Shown here: positions 34,291 to 42,662 of the stretch, piece after piece
How positions within the stretch are numbered: position 1 is the stretch's first letter
Layout: every line of letters starts with the position of its first letter
Assembly: GCF_016864375.1 (NCBI RefSeq)
Contig: NZ_CP069354.1
Location: 4,437,501-4,501,500 of the forward strand
Direction of reading: 5' to 3'
DNA: 64,000 nucleotides
Source: Microvirga sp. VF16
GTDB lineage: Bacteria; Pseudomonadota; Alphaproteobacteria; Rhizobiales; Beijerinckiaceae
The notes under the pieces: model-generated
What the model was told of the DNA's origin: nothing
Database searches by the model: none
The model's input: only the letters and a program-made list of their open reading frames with translations
Made by a program: the position numbers and the translations under genes

Positions 34291-35229
34291 ATGTCCTTGT
34301 CTGGCAAGACTTCCACGCGCCCGTACCGCGGCGTGTTTCCCGTGGCCCCCACCATTTTCGATGACAACGGCAAGCTCGATCTCGAAGGCCAGAAGCGCGC
34401 CATCGACTTCATGATCGACGCGGGCTCCGACGGAATCTGCATTCTCGCCAACTTCTCCGAGCAATTCCTGCTGACCGACAGCGAGCGAGAATCCGTGATG
34501 ACGACGGTGCTCAACCATGTCGCCGGCCGGGTTCCTGTGATCGTCACGACCAGCCACTTCTCAACCGAGATCTGTGCCGAGCGCTGCCGGCGGGCGGAGG
34601 CTGCGGGCGCGGCCATGGTCATGATCATGCCGCCCTTCTTTGGCGCGACTTTGCGCGTGTCGGAAGCTGGGATCTACGAGTTCTTCCGTCGGGTCTCGGA
34701 TGCCATCACCATTCCGATCATGATCCAGGACGCGCCGATGGCTGGCACATTCCTGTCAGCCTCCTTCCTCGCGCGCATGGCGAAGGAGATCGCCAACGTC
34801 TCTTACTTTAAGATCGAAGTACCCGGTACGGCGGCCAAGTTGCGCGAGCTGATTTCGCTTGGCGGAGATGCCATCGAGGGACCGTGGGACGGCGAGGAGG
34901 CGATCACTCTGATGGCTGATCTCGATGCAGGTGCAACAGGCGCGATGACGGGCGGAGCCTATCCGGACGGCATTCGCAAGATCATCGATCCCTACATGGC
35001 CGGCAACCGGGAGGAGGCTCTCGTTGCCTACGAGCGTTGGCTACCGCTGATCAATTATGAAAACAGGCAATGCGGCCTGTCTGCCGCCAAGGCGCTCATG
35101 AAGGAAGGTGGCGTGATCCGGTCGGAAGCCGTCCGTCATCCGCTTCAACCCCTGCATCCCGAAACACGCAAGGGCCTGATCGAAGTCGCCCGCCGCCTCG
35201 ATCCTATCGTGTTACGCTGGGGCCGGTAA
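34291..35229 (+). CDS. DHDPS/NanA family lyase, probable 2-keto-3-deoxy-L-arabonate dehydratase
   Basis: Class I aldolase-fold enzyme, 312 residues. The Schiff-base Lys is in SYFKIEVPG at about residue 172, and the strand with the conserved Gly-rich region reads GAMTGGAYPDG. The opening YRGVFPVAPTIFDDNGKLDLEGQ and the length match L-2-keto-3-deoxyarabonate dehydratase, which makes alpha-ketoglutarate semialdehyde in the non-phosphorylative arabinose route. A retro-aldolase giving pyruvate plus an aldehyde is the alternative. It is preceded by GAAGGGAG and follows the dehydratase after 32 bases. The semialdehyde dehydrogenase that would finish the route is not in the window. Confidence 0.85.
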   Translation: MSLSGKTSTRPYRGVFPVAPTIFDDNGKLDLEGQKRAIDFMIDAGSDGICILANFSEQFLLTDSERESVMTTVLNHVAGRVPVIVTTSHFSTEICAERCRRAEAAGAAMVMIMPPFFGATLRVSEAGIYEFFRRVSDAITIPIMIQDAPMAGTFLSASFLARMAKEIANVSYFKIEVPGTAAKLRELISLGGDAIEGPWDGEEAITLMADLDAGATGAMTGGAYPDGIRKIIDPYMAGNREEALVAYERWLPLINYENRQCGLSAAKALMKEGGVIRSEAVRHPLQPLHPETRKGLIEVARRLDPIVLRWGR

Positions 35230-35267
35230 GACGATCCCGATTTTTGCCGGATGATCTCAGTTCAACT

Positions 35268-35304
35268 GACCGTGGATCTGAAAAGATCCACGGTCTTTTC
35301 TTTT
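35268..35304 (+). terminator. Strong terminator after the sugar-acid genes
   Basis: Perfect 12-bp stem GACCGTGGATCT/AGATCCACGGTC, GAAA loop, then TTTTCTTTT. Confidence 0.92.
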
Positions 35305-35500
35305 GATCAATGACAATATTCACATCACAACCCTGCCCGTTATTAAGTCTATTAAAAAACGGATAACAACAACTACAGAAACGATAAGTGTTTCCACTTA
35401 TTGACTTACAAAGCACTTCTTTGAGACTTGCAGGACCTGGTAGAGCGTGTCGCGGGGGCACGCGCCCCCCGTGGCGATGCGGGCAGGTTCACAAAGAAAA

Positions 35501-37216
35501 ATGTCTGACACGAGTTCTACCATTCGAAACAAACTGACACGTTCCTTCACCGGCGTGGCCGGCCGGTTCTATGCCGGCATCGCAGCAGGAATTGTCGCCC
35601 TGATCGCGCTCGCAATCTTCGGTTCGTTCACGATCTCGACCGTCTTGACCGAGCAGAAGAAGAATGAGCTGAAGCACCTCGTCGAGACGGCGGTCAGCAT
35701 CGTGGCCGATTTCGAAGCCCGTGCGAAGCGGGGCGAGATGTCGGAGGACGAAGCGAAGAAGCGCGCTTCCGAAATGCTGCGCATTCTGCGCTATGGCGGC
35801 TCCGAATACTTCTTCATCCAGGATTATCAGACGGTGATGCTGATGCATCCCTTCAGCAAGACCCTGGAAGGAAAGGACAACTCTGCGGTGAAGGACACCA
35901 ATGGGGTCGCCTTTCTCAAGGAGATCGGAGATGCCGGCAAAGCCGGCGGCGGCTTCGTTGCCTATCTCTTCCCGAAGCCGAACCAGCCGGAGCCTCTCCC
36001 GAAACTCTCTTATGCCGCCAACTTCGACAAATGGGGCTGGGTGATCGGTAGCGGCGTCTATATCGATGACCTCGCCGCGATTGCCGCGTCCTATCGCAAT
36101 CTGTTCCTGACGCTCGTCGCCGGTGCTGCAGCACTCCTCCTCCTGATCGCATTCGGTCTCGGACGCAGCATTTCCAAGCCGATCCAGAAGCTCGTTGCGA
36201 ATATGGGCTCGCTCGCCGGTGGCGATCTCTCCGTGGCGATCGAGGGAACGTCCCGCCGCGACGAGATCGGCGTGATGGCCGGCTCCGTTCAGGTCTTCAA
36301 GGATGCCATGATCGCCAAGAAGCGGGCCGATGAAGCAGCTGCGCTGGAAGCCGATGCAAAGACGCGTCGCGCTGAGGTGCTGGATCAGCTGACCAAGCGG
36401 TTCGAGACGAACGTCTCGGCCCTGACGCAGGGCCTGTCCTCCGCGGCAACCGAGATGGAGGCCACCGCGCAATCGATGACGGCGGTTGCCAACCAGACCA
36501 CGCAGCAATCGGTCGGCGTCGCCTCCGCGGTGCAGCAGACCTCCTCCAACGTGCAGACCGTGGCCGCCGCCACGGAAGAGCTCTCCATCTCGATCCGCGA
36601 GATCGCTGCTCAAGTCAGCCAGTCCTCCCTGGTGGCGGAAAAGGCGGTCGCCGGCACCCAGCGCACCAGCGGAACCGTGCAGGAGCTCGCGGCCAGTGCC
36701 GAGAAGATCGGCAATGTGGTGCAACTGATCAACACCATCGCGGGCCAGACCAACCTGCTGGCCCTCAACGCCACCATCGAGGCCGCCCGCGCCGGCGAGG
36801 CCGGCAAGGGCTTCGCGGTCGTGGCCTCCGAGGTCAAGGATCTCGCCACCCAAACGGCCAAGGCGACGGAGGAGATCTCGGCCCAGATCGGCTCAGTGCA
36901 GCAGGCGACGCAGCAGACGGTGGCGGCGATCCAGGAGATCGCCCGCACCATCACTGAGATGTCGCAGATCTCCACCTCGATTGCCGCAGCCATGGAAGAA
37001 CAGGGCGCGGCCACGGCCGAGATCGCCCGCAACGTGCAGGAGGCAGCACGCGGCACCGAGGCCGTGACCGGCAGCATCGCGGACGTGCACCATGGCGCCG
37101 GCGAGACGAGCACGGCAGCGTCCCAGGTGCTGGGCGCAGCACGGGAACTGGCCCGCCACTCCAGCGATCTCGGCCAGGAGGTTTCGGCCTTCCTCTTAGG
37201 CGTGAAGGCGGCCTGA
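35501..37216 (+). CDS. Methyl-accepting chemotaxis protein with sCache-type sensor
   Basis: Chemoreceptor of 571 residues. Membrane segment 1 is at about 25-45. The periplasmic single-Cache domain at about 50-190 has GGSEYFFIQDYQTVMLMHPF and WGWVIGSGVYIDD. Segment 2 is at about 200-222, followed by HAMP (about 223-275) and the long signalling domain with the hairpin tip INTIAGQTNLLALNATIEAARAGEAGKGF. sCache_2 sensors of this form often bind small carboxylates or sugar-related ligands. It follows the sugar island but has its own promoter region. The start ATG at 35501 is chosen because the first helix begins soon after it; an AT-rich leader lies at 35310-35410. Confidence 0.93.
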   Translation: MSDTSSTIRNKLTRSFTGVAGRFYAGIAAGIVALIALAIFGSFTISTVLTEQKKNELKHLVETAVSIVADFEARAKRGEMSEDEAKKRASEMLRILRYGGSEYFFIQDYQTVMLMHPFSKTLEGKDNSAVKDTNGVAFLKEIGDAGKAGGGFVAYLFPKPNQPEPLPKLSYAANFDKWGWVIGSGVYIDDLAAIAASYRNLFLTLVAGAAALLLLIAFGLGRSISKPIQKLVANMGSLAGGDLSVAIEGTSRRDEIGVMAGSVQVFKDAMIAKKRADEAAALEADAKTRRAEVLDQLTKRFETNVSALTQGLSSAATEMEATAQSMTAVANQTTQQSVGVASAVQQTSSNVQTVAAATEELSISIREIAAQVSQSSLVAEKAVAGTQRTSGTVQELAASAEKIGNVVQLINTIAGQTNLLALNATIEAARAGEAGKGFAVVASEVKDLATQTAKATEEISAQIGSVQQATQQTVAAIQEIARTITEMSQISTSIAAAMEEQGAATAEIARNVQEAARGTEAVTGSIADVHHGAGETSTAASQVLGAARELARHSSDLGQEVSAFLLGVKAA

Positions 37217-37244
37217 ACCCTGGTCCAACAGAACCCAACATTCC

Positions 37245-37276
37245 CGCCCGGCTCGCTCGAGCCGGGCGTTTTCTTT
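37245..37276 (+). terminator. Terminator after the chemoreceptor gene
   Basis: Perfect 10-bp stem CGCCCGGCTC/GAGCCGGGCG, GCTC loop, then TTTTCTTTT. Confidence 0.9.
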
Positions 37277-37311
37277 TGCCCTCGTCAGATGAGAGGTTTC
37301 TCAAGATCATA

Positions 37312-37334
37312 CCATCGCTTTCAGAAAGCGATGG
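37312..37334. promoter_or_regulatory. Perfect palindrome, possible operator
   Basis: Eleven-base arms CCATCGCTTTC/GAAAGCGATGG around a single A. There is no T-run, and it lies just before the next small gene. Function unknown. Confidence 0.35.
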
Positions 37335-37386
37335 AAACCCTCGTTGCGGGACTTATATGGGAGGCATCCCCTACGAGACGCGTTTC

Positions 37387-37632
37387 ATGCCCGAGACAGA
37401 CGAACAGCCGGACGACGAGTTGGAAGAGCTGAATGGCACGAAGCGTATCAACTTCCGTGATTATCCGAGTTCCGGCCTTGTGGTGATCGCGGCCCTCAGC
37501 TCGGGTCTGGGGTGGATGCTGTTCAAATGGCTCGACAAGAAGCGCAAGGCCCGGAACGGCACGCCTGCCGAAGACGGACCAGCCACGGCCTCTCCTCCTG
37601 AATCAGGGCCATCGGACGATCAGAAATCCTGA
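37387..37632 (+). CDS. Hypothetical single-span membrane protein
   Basis: About 81 residues. An acidic N-terminus (ETDEQPDDELEELNG) is followed by one hydrophobic segment, GLVVIAALSSGLGWMLFKWL, then a basic stop-transfer DKKRKAR and a Pro/Ser-rich tail. The ATG at 37387 is preceded by GAGACG. An ATG ten codons earlier (37357) and one at 37276 are possible but would run into the palindrome or terminator. No family recognised. Confidence 0.5.
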   Translation: MPETDEQPDDELEELNGTKRINFRDYPSSGLVVIAALSSGLGWMLFKWLDKKRKARNGTPAEDGPATASPPESGPSDDQKS

Positions 37633-37722
37633 ATCGGGGCATCTGCGTCCATAGCACGTGCTGCAGCGCACCGCTTCCGGCGGCCTTTAAGACTACGTTA
37701 AGGAAATCGGCAGGAGGTTTTT

Positions 37723-37803
37723 ATGACCCACGGTGCTGTTTCCTTCGTTCTCGGCATCATCGCCCCTGTGGCGCTGGTTGGCTGGCTCCTGGTATTGCAC
37801 TGA
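37723..37803 (+). CDS. 26-residue membrane microprotein
   Basis: Very short gene with an excellent ribosome site (CAGGAGG, seven bases before the ATG). The 26-residue product is a short polar head (MTHGAVS) and a single hydrophobic helix (FVLGIIAPVALVGWLLVLH) with no basic tail, so it should be an inner-membrane peptide. It stands between two small genes in the same direction. Function unknown; the ribosome site and the clean hydrophobic span are the evidence. Confidence 0.55.
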   Translation: MTHGAVSFVLGIIAPVALVGWLLVLH

Positions 37804-37831
37804 TGGGCCACGCCGCTCGTGAAGGGTTTTC

Positions 37832-38359
37832 ATGACGATCGTCCGTGCCGCCGTTCTCTTCACCTGCATCGCCGGGATCACATCGGGCGGAACAACTGCG
37901 CTTTCGGCCGAACTGATGCAGGGGCGCTGCCGGATGGATTATTGCGCTTGGTTCAGCATCGAGAGCCGGGACATCGTCGGCTCCAACGCGAACGGTGCCC
38001 TCTTCAAGGTGGTCTCCAAGGAATGGACCTCCCATCACCCGAACGGCAGTTATGACAAGCGCAGCCCCAGGACGGGTGGCGCGGTGTCAACCGGTTTCTA
38101 TTTCTGCTCCAAGACGAAACCCTCGGCGATCTGGCAGAGCGATGGCGGACAGTGGAAAGTGGCCGTCCTGAACCTGGCATCGCCCTCCGGAGCAGAGGAG
38201 AATGCCGTCATCGAGTATTTCGCCGTCTGCCATGGTGTGCAGAGCGGGCATGACATGAGCGACTCGTTCGATGCCCTCGCGGAGCGCTTCGGCTACGGGC
38301 CTGTTCAGAATGCGGATCTGCAGGACATCACACGGCCGGAAGATATCCTGAAAGACTAG
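37832..38359 (+). CDS. Hypothetical exported protein
   Basis: A 175-residue protein with an N-terminal signal sequence (hydrophobic to about residue 25, likely cleaved after ALS|AE). The mature part has four Cys (RCRMDYC, YFCSK, AVCHG) that may form two disulfides in the periplasm. It lacks repeats or catalytic motifs that I recognise. It follows the 26-residue gene after 28 bases and ends before a terminator. Confidence 0.65.
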   Translation: MTIVRAAVLFTCIAGITSGGTTALSAELMQGRCRMDYCAWFSIESRDIVGSNANGALFKVVSKEWTSHHPNGSYDKRSPRTGGAVSTGFYFCSKTKPSAIWQSDGGQWKVAVLNLASPSGAEENAVIEYFAVCHGVQSGHDMSDSFDALAERFGYGPVQNADLQDITRPEDILKD

Positions 38360-38462
38360 CCGTCTTATCGTCTTTCGTAACGACTCGTTTACCTTTCAGG
38401 CGCAGCCTTCTCATGTGCCTGGCTGGCACGGTCCTCCCTCTGGTCGCAACCGCGACCTACCT

Positions 38463-38493
38463 AGAGCGCCAATCGACGAGGCGCTCTTTCTTT
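38463..38493 (+). terminator. Probable terminator
   Basis: Stem AGAGCGCC/GGCGCTCT with a 9-nt loop, followed by TTCTTT. Confidence 0.7.
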
Positions 38494-38888
38494 GGGAAGG
38501 TTCGAGGCAACCTCTACATCAGGCACCGTGAGTATCACTCATCTGTTTTTAGCCGAGCACACAAACTATTCGCGATAATAAATTCAAGGTTTATAATCCT
38601 TGTAAATCTCTATAATCTTATTGAGCGATAGAATCCTTAACCTTCGAGTAAGATTCTCCTTGCAACGCCACGATGTTGCCTTATTCAATATTCACAACAC
38701 CGTCAGCGGATAGCGAGATATAAATCTTGAGATCCGCAGTAATATGAACGTATAGATTAGCGTTCATCTCTACCTGTATGTACCCTGCGTTTCTTCCTGC
38801 CATTATCCTGGCAAATTCTCCGTAGAACGGCACAATTTTTACTCAGAAGCCTCGCGAAAGGGGCTCGCTCAATTTTGGGGCAGACAAC
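38494..38888. other. AT-rich leader before the alginate lyase gene, no gene seen
   Basis: Nearly 400 bases, clearly more AT-rich than the surroundings between 38560 and 38760, with no credible coding frame. It probably contains the promoter of the lyase gene. I see no recognisable operator. Confidence 0.5.
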
Positions 38889-40457
38889 ATGGCTTTGAAT
38901 TCTTCTGTCGCGCCGAGCGGCAACTTTGACCTGTCCAACTGGAAGATCACCCTTCCCGTGGATTCGAATGGCGGCTTCAGTGGCAATGCCATGGAAGTGA
39001 AAAATCTCTCGGGCTACCAGCATTCCAAGTATTTCTACACCGCTGCCGACGGGGCGATGACCTTCGTGGCTCCGGTCGAGGGCGCTACCACCAGCGGCTC
39101 CTCCTACGCCCGTTCTGAGCTGCGCGAGATGAACGGCACCGCTAATGCCGCTTGGGATCTCAAGACCGGCGGCTTCATGAGCGCGACTCTCGAGGTCGAT
39201 GCCGCTCCTAACCGCGACGGCGCGGGCGGGCGCATCATCGTCGGCCAGATCCACGGCCAGGACGACGAATTGGTTCGTCTCTACTGGGAGAACGGCAAGC
39301 TCTATTTCGCCAACGATCAGGCCGGTTCCAACAACAGCGAGACGAAGTTCTATTTCGTGAACGCTTCGGGCCAGCAGCCTGACGTGTCCCTGGACGAGCG
39401 CTTCTCCTATACGATCAACGCCAAGGGCGATAACCTCGAAGTGACGGTCTTCGCCGACGGCCAGATCTACAAATCGGTCAGCAAGATCAACAGCGTGTGG
39501 CAGTCGGATACGTTCTACTTCAAGGCCGGCGCTTATCTCGGTGCGAACGAGAGCAATGGATCAGGCTACGGCCAGACCTCGTTCTATGCCTTGAGCTTCA
39601 ACCATAATGGCACCGTCACCACACCGACGCAGCCGACCCCGACGCCGAATCCTGGCGCAGGCGACAATTCTGTCACCGCGACGGACGACGCCTATGCTGC
39701 GACGGAAGATTCGGTCCTTACGGTCTCCGCGGCACAGGGCGTTCTCGCCAACGACGTTGCGGCCGATGGCGGCAAGACAGCAACGGCCGGCACTTTCGCC
39801 ACCGCTCAGGGCGGCAGCGTGAAGCTCAATGCCGACGGCTCCTTCGTCTACACGCCGAAGTCCAACTTCTTCGGTTCGGACAGCTTCAACTATACGGCCA
39901 AGGACGCGGACGGCGACACCGACACCGGCACCGTGACCTTCAAGGTCGCCGACGTGGCCGAGACGGCTCCAATGCCCACTCCGACCCCGACGCCCTCGCT
40001 GCGTCCCATCACCACTAAGACGATCAACGGCACGAGCAGTGCCAACAGCCTGACGGGCACGTCCGGCAACGATCTGATCGACGGCAAGGGCGGCGATGAC
40101 AAGATCTGGGCCAAGAACGGCAGTGACGTGCTGATCGGCGGCGCCGGCAAGGACAGCTTCACCTTCGACACCAAGCCGGGCACCAAGAATGTGGACGTGA
40201 TCGTCGACTTCAATGTCGCCGACGACACGATCCGCCTCAACGATACGGCGTTCACCAAGCTCAAGTACGGCAAGCTTTCCTCGAGCAGCTTCGTCGTCGG
40301 GTCGAAGGCATTGGATTCCGGCGACCGCATCATCTACGACAACAAGACTGGCGCACTCTCCTATGACGCGGATGGCACCGGCTCCACGGCCGCGGTGAAG
40401 TTCGCCGTCATCGAGAATCTCGCCAAGCTCACGGCTGCCGACTTCATCGTCATTTAA
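38889..40457 (+). CDS. Secreted PL7 alginate lyase with cadherin-like and RTX domains
   Basis: Polysaccharide lyase of family 7, 522 residues. The catalytic beta-jelly roll (about 10-240) shows all three PL7 blocks: RSELRE (75-80), QIH (120-122) and YFKAGAYLGAN (210-220). A Pro/Thr linker leads to a cadherin/VCBS-like domain (about 260-355, with ATDDAYAATEDS and ANDVAADGG). A second linker leads to hemolysin-type calcium repeats (about 385-430, GTSGNDLIDGKGGDDKIW, IGGAGKDSF) and a typical type I secretion C-terminus. There is no Sec signal, as expected for T1SS export. The likely substrate is alginate or a similar uronate polymer. No T1SS genes lie nearby. Confidence 0.93.
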   Translation: MALNSSVAPSGNFDLSNWKITLPVDSNGGFSGNAMEVKNLSGYQHSKYFYTAADGAMTFVAPVEGATTSGSSYARSELREMNGTANAAWDLKTGGFMSATLEVDAAPNRDGAGGRIIVGQIHGQDDELVRLYWENGKLYFANDQAGSNNSETKFYFVNASGQQPDVSLDERFSYTINAKGDNLEVTVFADGQIYKSVSKINSVWQSDTFYFKAGAYLGANESNGSGYGQTSFYALSFNHNGTVTTPTQPTPTPNPGAGDNSVTATDDAYAATEDSVLTVSAAQGVLANDVAADGGKTATAGTFATAQGGSVKLNADGSFVYTPKSNFFGSDSFNYTAKDADGDTDTGTVTFKVADVAETAPMPTPTPTPSLRPITTKTINGTSSANSLTGTSGNDLIDGKGGDDKIWAKNGSDVLIGGAGKDSFTFDTKPGTKNVDVIVDFNVADDTIRLNDTAFTKLKYGKLSSSSFVVGSKALDSGDRIIYDNKTGALSYDADGTGSTAAVKFAVIENLAKLTAADFIVI

Positions 40458-40478
40458 GCGAGTCTTATTGAACTTTTG

Positions 40479-40512
40479 AAAGCGGCTCCGGTCCGGACCG
40501 GAGCCGCTTTTT
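40479..40512 (+). terminator. Strong terminator after the lyase gene
   Basis: Perfect 16-bp inverted repeat from AAAGCGGCTCC to GGAGCCGCTTT without spacer, followed by a T-run. Confidence 0.9.
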
Positions 40513-40780
40513 CGTTGCGCCGAGCATGAAGTCTCGAAGCATCTTGGATCGACGCTGTAGGCCTTACCCTTTCAACTTGACCAATTATTCCTCCCGGCCA
40601 TACTCCATTGGCCAACGACAATTCTCAAAAGAAGCCCTGCTGAGAACAGGGTCATGTTGCAGAGGGAGGAAGCATGCGAGACGTGACAGCTCTTCTCCGC
40701 CATTACATCGACAGTCCGACCAAGCCTCGAAAGGCGCGGTGGGCGGCATCTCCCTGTCGGGCGACAATCGAGGGCCTGTC
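40513..40780. other. Leader region of the aldose dehydrogenase operon, no gene seen
   Basis: The frame of the downstream gene is open through here, but the translated part is unlike any aldo/keto reductase and has no ribosome site. I treat it as promoter and leader. Confidence 0.5.
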
Positions 40781-41794
40781 ATGAAAGTCTCCGAGCACCG
40801 TACGCTTCCCCGTAGGGACCTGTCCCTCACCGCGCTTGGACTTGGCAGCGCACCGATGGGAGGGCTTTATGCGCCGACCAGCTATGCCGAGGCTCAGGCC
40901 ACGACCGAGACCGCCTGGGCCCAGGGCATCCGGTATTTCGATACCGCTCCCTATTACGGCTACACGCGCTCCGAGCGCCGCCTCGGCGTCCTGCTGAGCG
41001 ACCGCGAGCGGGACAGCTATGTCATCAGCACGAAGGCGGGGCGCCTGATGGTGCCCGACGATGGCGTCAGCGACGAGGAGAATGGCTGGGTCCATCCCCT
41101 CCCGTTCCGCCCCACCTATGACTATACCTACGACGCCATCCTGAAATCCTTCGAGGACAGCCAGCAGCGCCTCGGCATCACCAAGATCGACATTCTCTAC
41201 ATCCATGATATCGGCCGCTATACCCATGGCGACAATCATGAACATTACTGGCGCCAGCTCACCACCGGGGGTGGATTCCGGGCGCTTTTGGAATTGCGCG
41301 GCAGCGGGCGTGTCACCGCCATTGGGCTCGGCGTCAATGAGGCGGAAGTCGTTCATGACGCCATGCAGGAAGCAGATCTCGATGTCGTCATGCTGGCGGG
41401 CCGCTACACGCTGCTGGAGCAGATGAGCCTTCCCTTGATGGAGAAATGCGTTCGCGCAGGAACCGGAATCGTCATCGCAGGCCCGTTCAATTCGGGTATC
41501 CTCGCCGGCAACAACAAGTTCAATTACGAAGATGCTCCACCGGATGTCGTGCAGCGCGTCCAGGCGCTGAAAGACGTGTGCGACAGATTCGATGTGCCAC
41601 TGCCGGCGGCGGCCCTTCACTTTCCCATGGCCCATCCCGCCGTCGTCTCCTGCGTGACCGGCGCCCGCAATGCCGAGCAGCTTAAGACCAACGTGGAATG
41701 GTTTGAGAGCGGCATCCCGGCAGAATTCTGGACGGAACTCCGGAAGTTCGGATTGGTGAACGAAGCCGCTCCCCTCCCCGGCGAAGGCGAGTGA
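40781..41794 (+). CDS. Aldo/keto reductase, probable D-threo-aldose (L-fucose) 1-dehydrogenase
   Basis: NAD(P)-dependent AKR of 337 residues. The catalytic tetrad region includes FDTAPYYGYTRSERRLG (Asp, Tyr), STKAGR (Lys) and a DILYIHDIG strand that carries His. The segment PMGGLYAPTSYAEAQ and the 330-340 residue length fit the D-threo-aldose/L-fucose/L-galactose dehydrogenase group. It would oxidise an aldose to the lactone. Its stop overlaps the next gene, a lactonase-type amidohydrolase, which supports a fucose/arabinose-type oxidative route. ATG 40781 is preceded by GAGGG. Confidence 0.88.
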   Translation: MKVSEHRTLPRRDLSLTALGLGSAPMGGLYAPTSYAEAQATTETAWAQGIRYFDTAPYYGYTRSERRLGVLLSDRERDSYVISTKAGRLMVPDDGVSDEENGWVHPLPFRPTYDYTYDAILKSFEDSQQRLGITKIDILYIHDIGRYTHGDNHEHYWRQLTTGGGFRALLELRGSGRVTAIGLGVNEAEVVHDAMQEADLDVVMLAGRYTLLEQMSLPLMEKCVRAGTGIVIAGPFNSGILAGNNKFNYEDAPPDVVQRVQALKDVCDRFDVPLPAAALHFPMAHPAVVSCVTGARNAEQLKTNVEWFESGIPAEFWTELRKFGLVNEAAPLPGEGE

Positions 41795-41799
41795 GTCCG

Positions 41800-42642
41800 A
41801 TGCGGATCGATGCTCACCAGCATTTCTGGCTGATGCGCAACCGAGAAGGCCAGTGGCCGCCGCCAGATCTTGCAGAGATCCATCGCGATTTCATGCCACA
41901 CGATCTGGAATCGACCCTACAGGCATGCGGCATCGGCGGTACAATTCTCGTGCAGTCGCTGCCGACGATGGACGACACCGGTTTCATGCTGGAACTGGCG
42001 GATCGGCATTCCTTCATCCTTGGCATCGTGGGCTGGGTCGATCTCAAGGCTTCCGACGCCGCAAGTCATATCACGCGCCTCGCAGCCCATCCGAAACTGA
42101 AGAGCCTTCGGCCGATGCTGCAGGACATCGCGGACGTGGATTGGATCGACGACCCGCGTCTCGATCCTGCCATCGCGGCCATGAAGAACGTGGATCTGCG
42201 CTTCGATGCCCTGGTGATGCCACAGCATCTCAGGGCATTGACGGCTTTTGCTGAGCGTCATCCCGATCTTCCCATCGTAATCGACCATGGAGCGAAGCCG
42301 CGCATCGCAGCCGGGGAGATCCGCCCATGGCGCGAAGCCATGGGCGGCCTGGCCGCGCTTCCGAATGTCCATTGCAAGCTGTCGGGTCTTCTGACCGAGG
42401 CGGGAGAGCGGCGCGATGCGGCGGCGATCAGGCCCTATGCCGATGCGCTTCTCGAATTGTTCGGCCCGGAGCGCCTCATCTGGGGCAGCGACTGGCCAGT
42501 CCTGAGGCTTGCCGGTGACTACGCGGATTGGCTTGCCATGTGCCAGGATTTCGTCCCGACCCGCCATCACGATGCAGTCTTCGGCACGAATGCCGGCCTT
42601 TTCTACAAGCTAGGCATGAATCGAAGTGGAGAAGCGATCTGA
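41800..42642 (+). CDS. Amidohydrolase family 2, probable L-fucono-1,5-lactonase
   Basis: TIM-barrel metal hydrolase of 280 residues (COG3618 type). The N-terminal metal motif is DAHQHFWL, and conserved segments are HPKLKSLRPMLQD and WGSDWPVLRLAGDY near the end with the catalytic Asp. Expected to open the sugar lactone made by the dehydrogenase encoded just before, giving the aldonic acid used by an acid dehydratase such as the one at 32525. ATG 41800 opens the conserved MRIDAHQHFWL; a GTG at 41791 overlapping the upstream stop is an alternative start. Convergent with mscS. Confidence 0.87.
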   Translation: MRIDAHQHFWLMRNREGQWPPPDLAEIHRDFMPHDLESTLQACGIGGTILVQSLPTMDDTGFMLELADRHSFILGIVGWVDLKASDAASHITRLAAHPKLKSLRPMLQDIADVDWIDDPRLDPAIAAMKNVDLRFDALVMPQHLRALTAFAERHPDLPIVIDHGAKPRIAAGEIRPWREAMGGLAALPNVHCKLSGLLTEAGERRDAAAIRPYADALLELFGPERLIWGSDWPVLRLAGDYADWLAMCQDFVPTRHHDAVFGTNAGLFYKLGMNRSGEAI

Positions 42643-42662
42643 TGGTTAAGTTGCTGTAGGGT

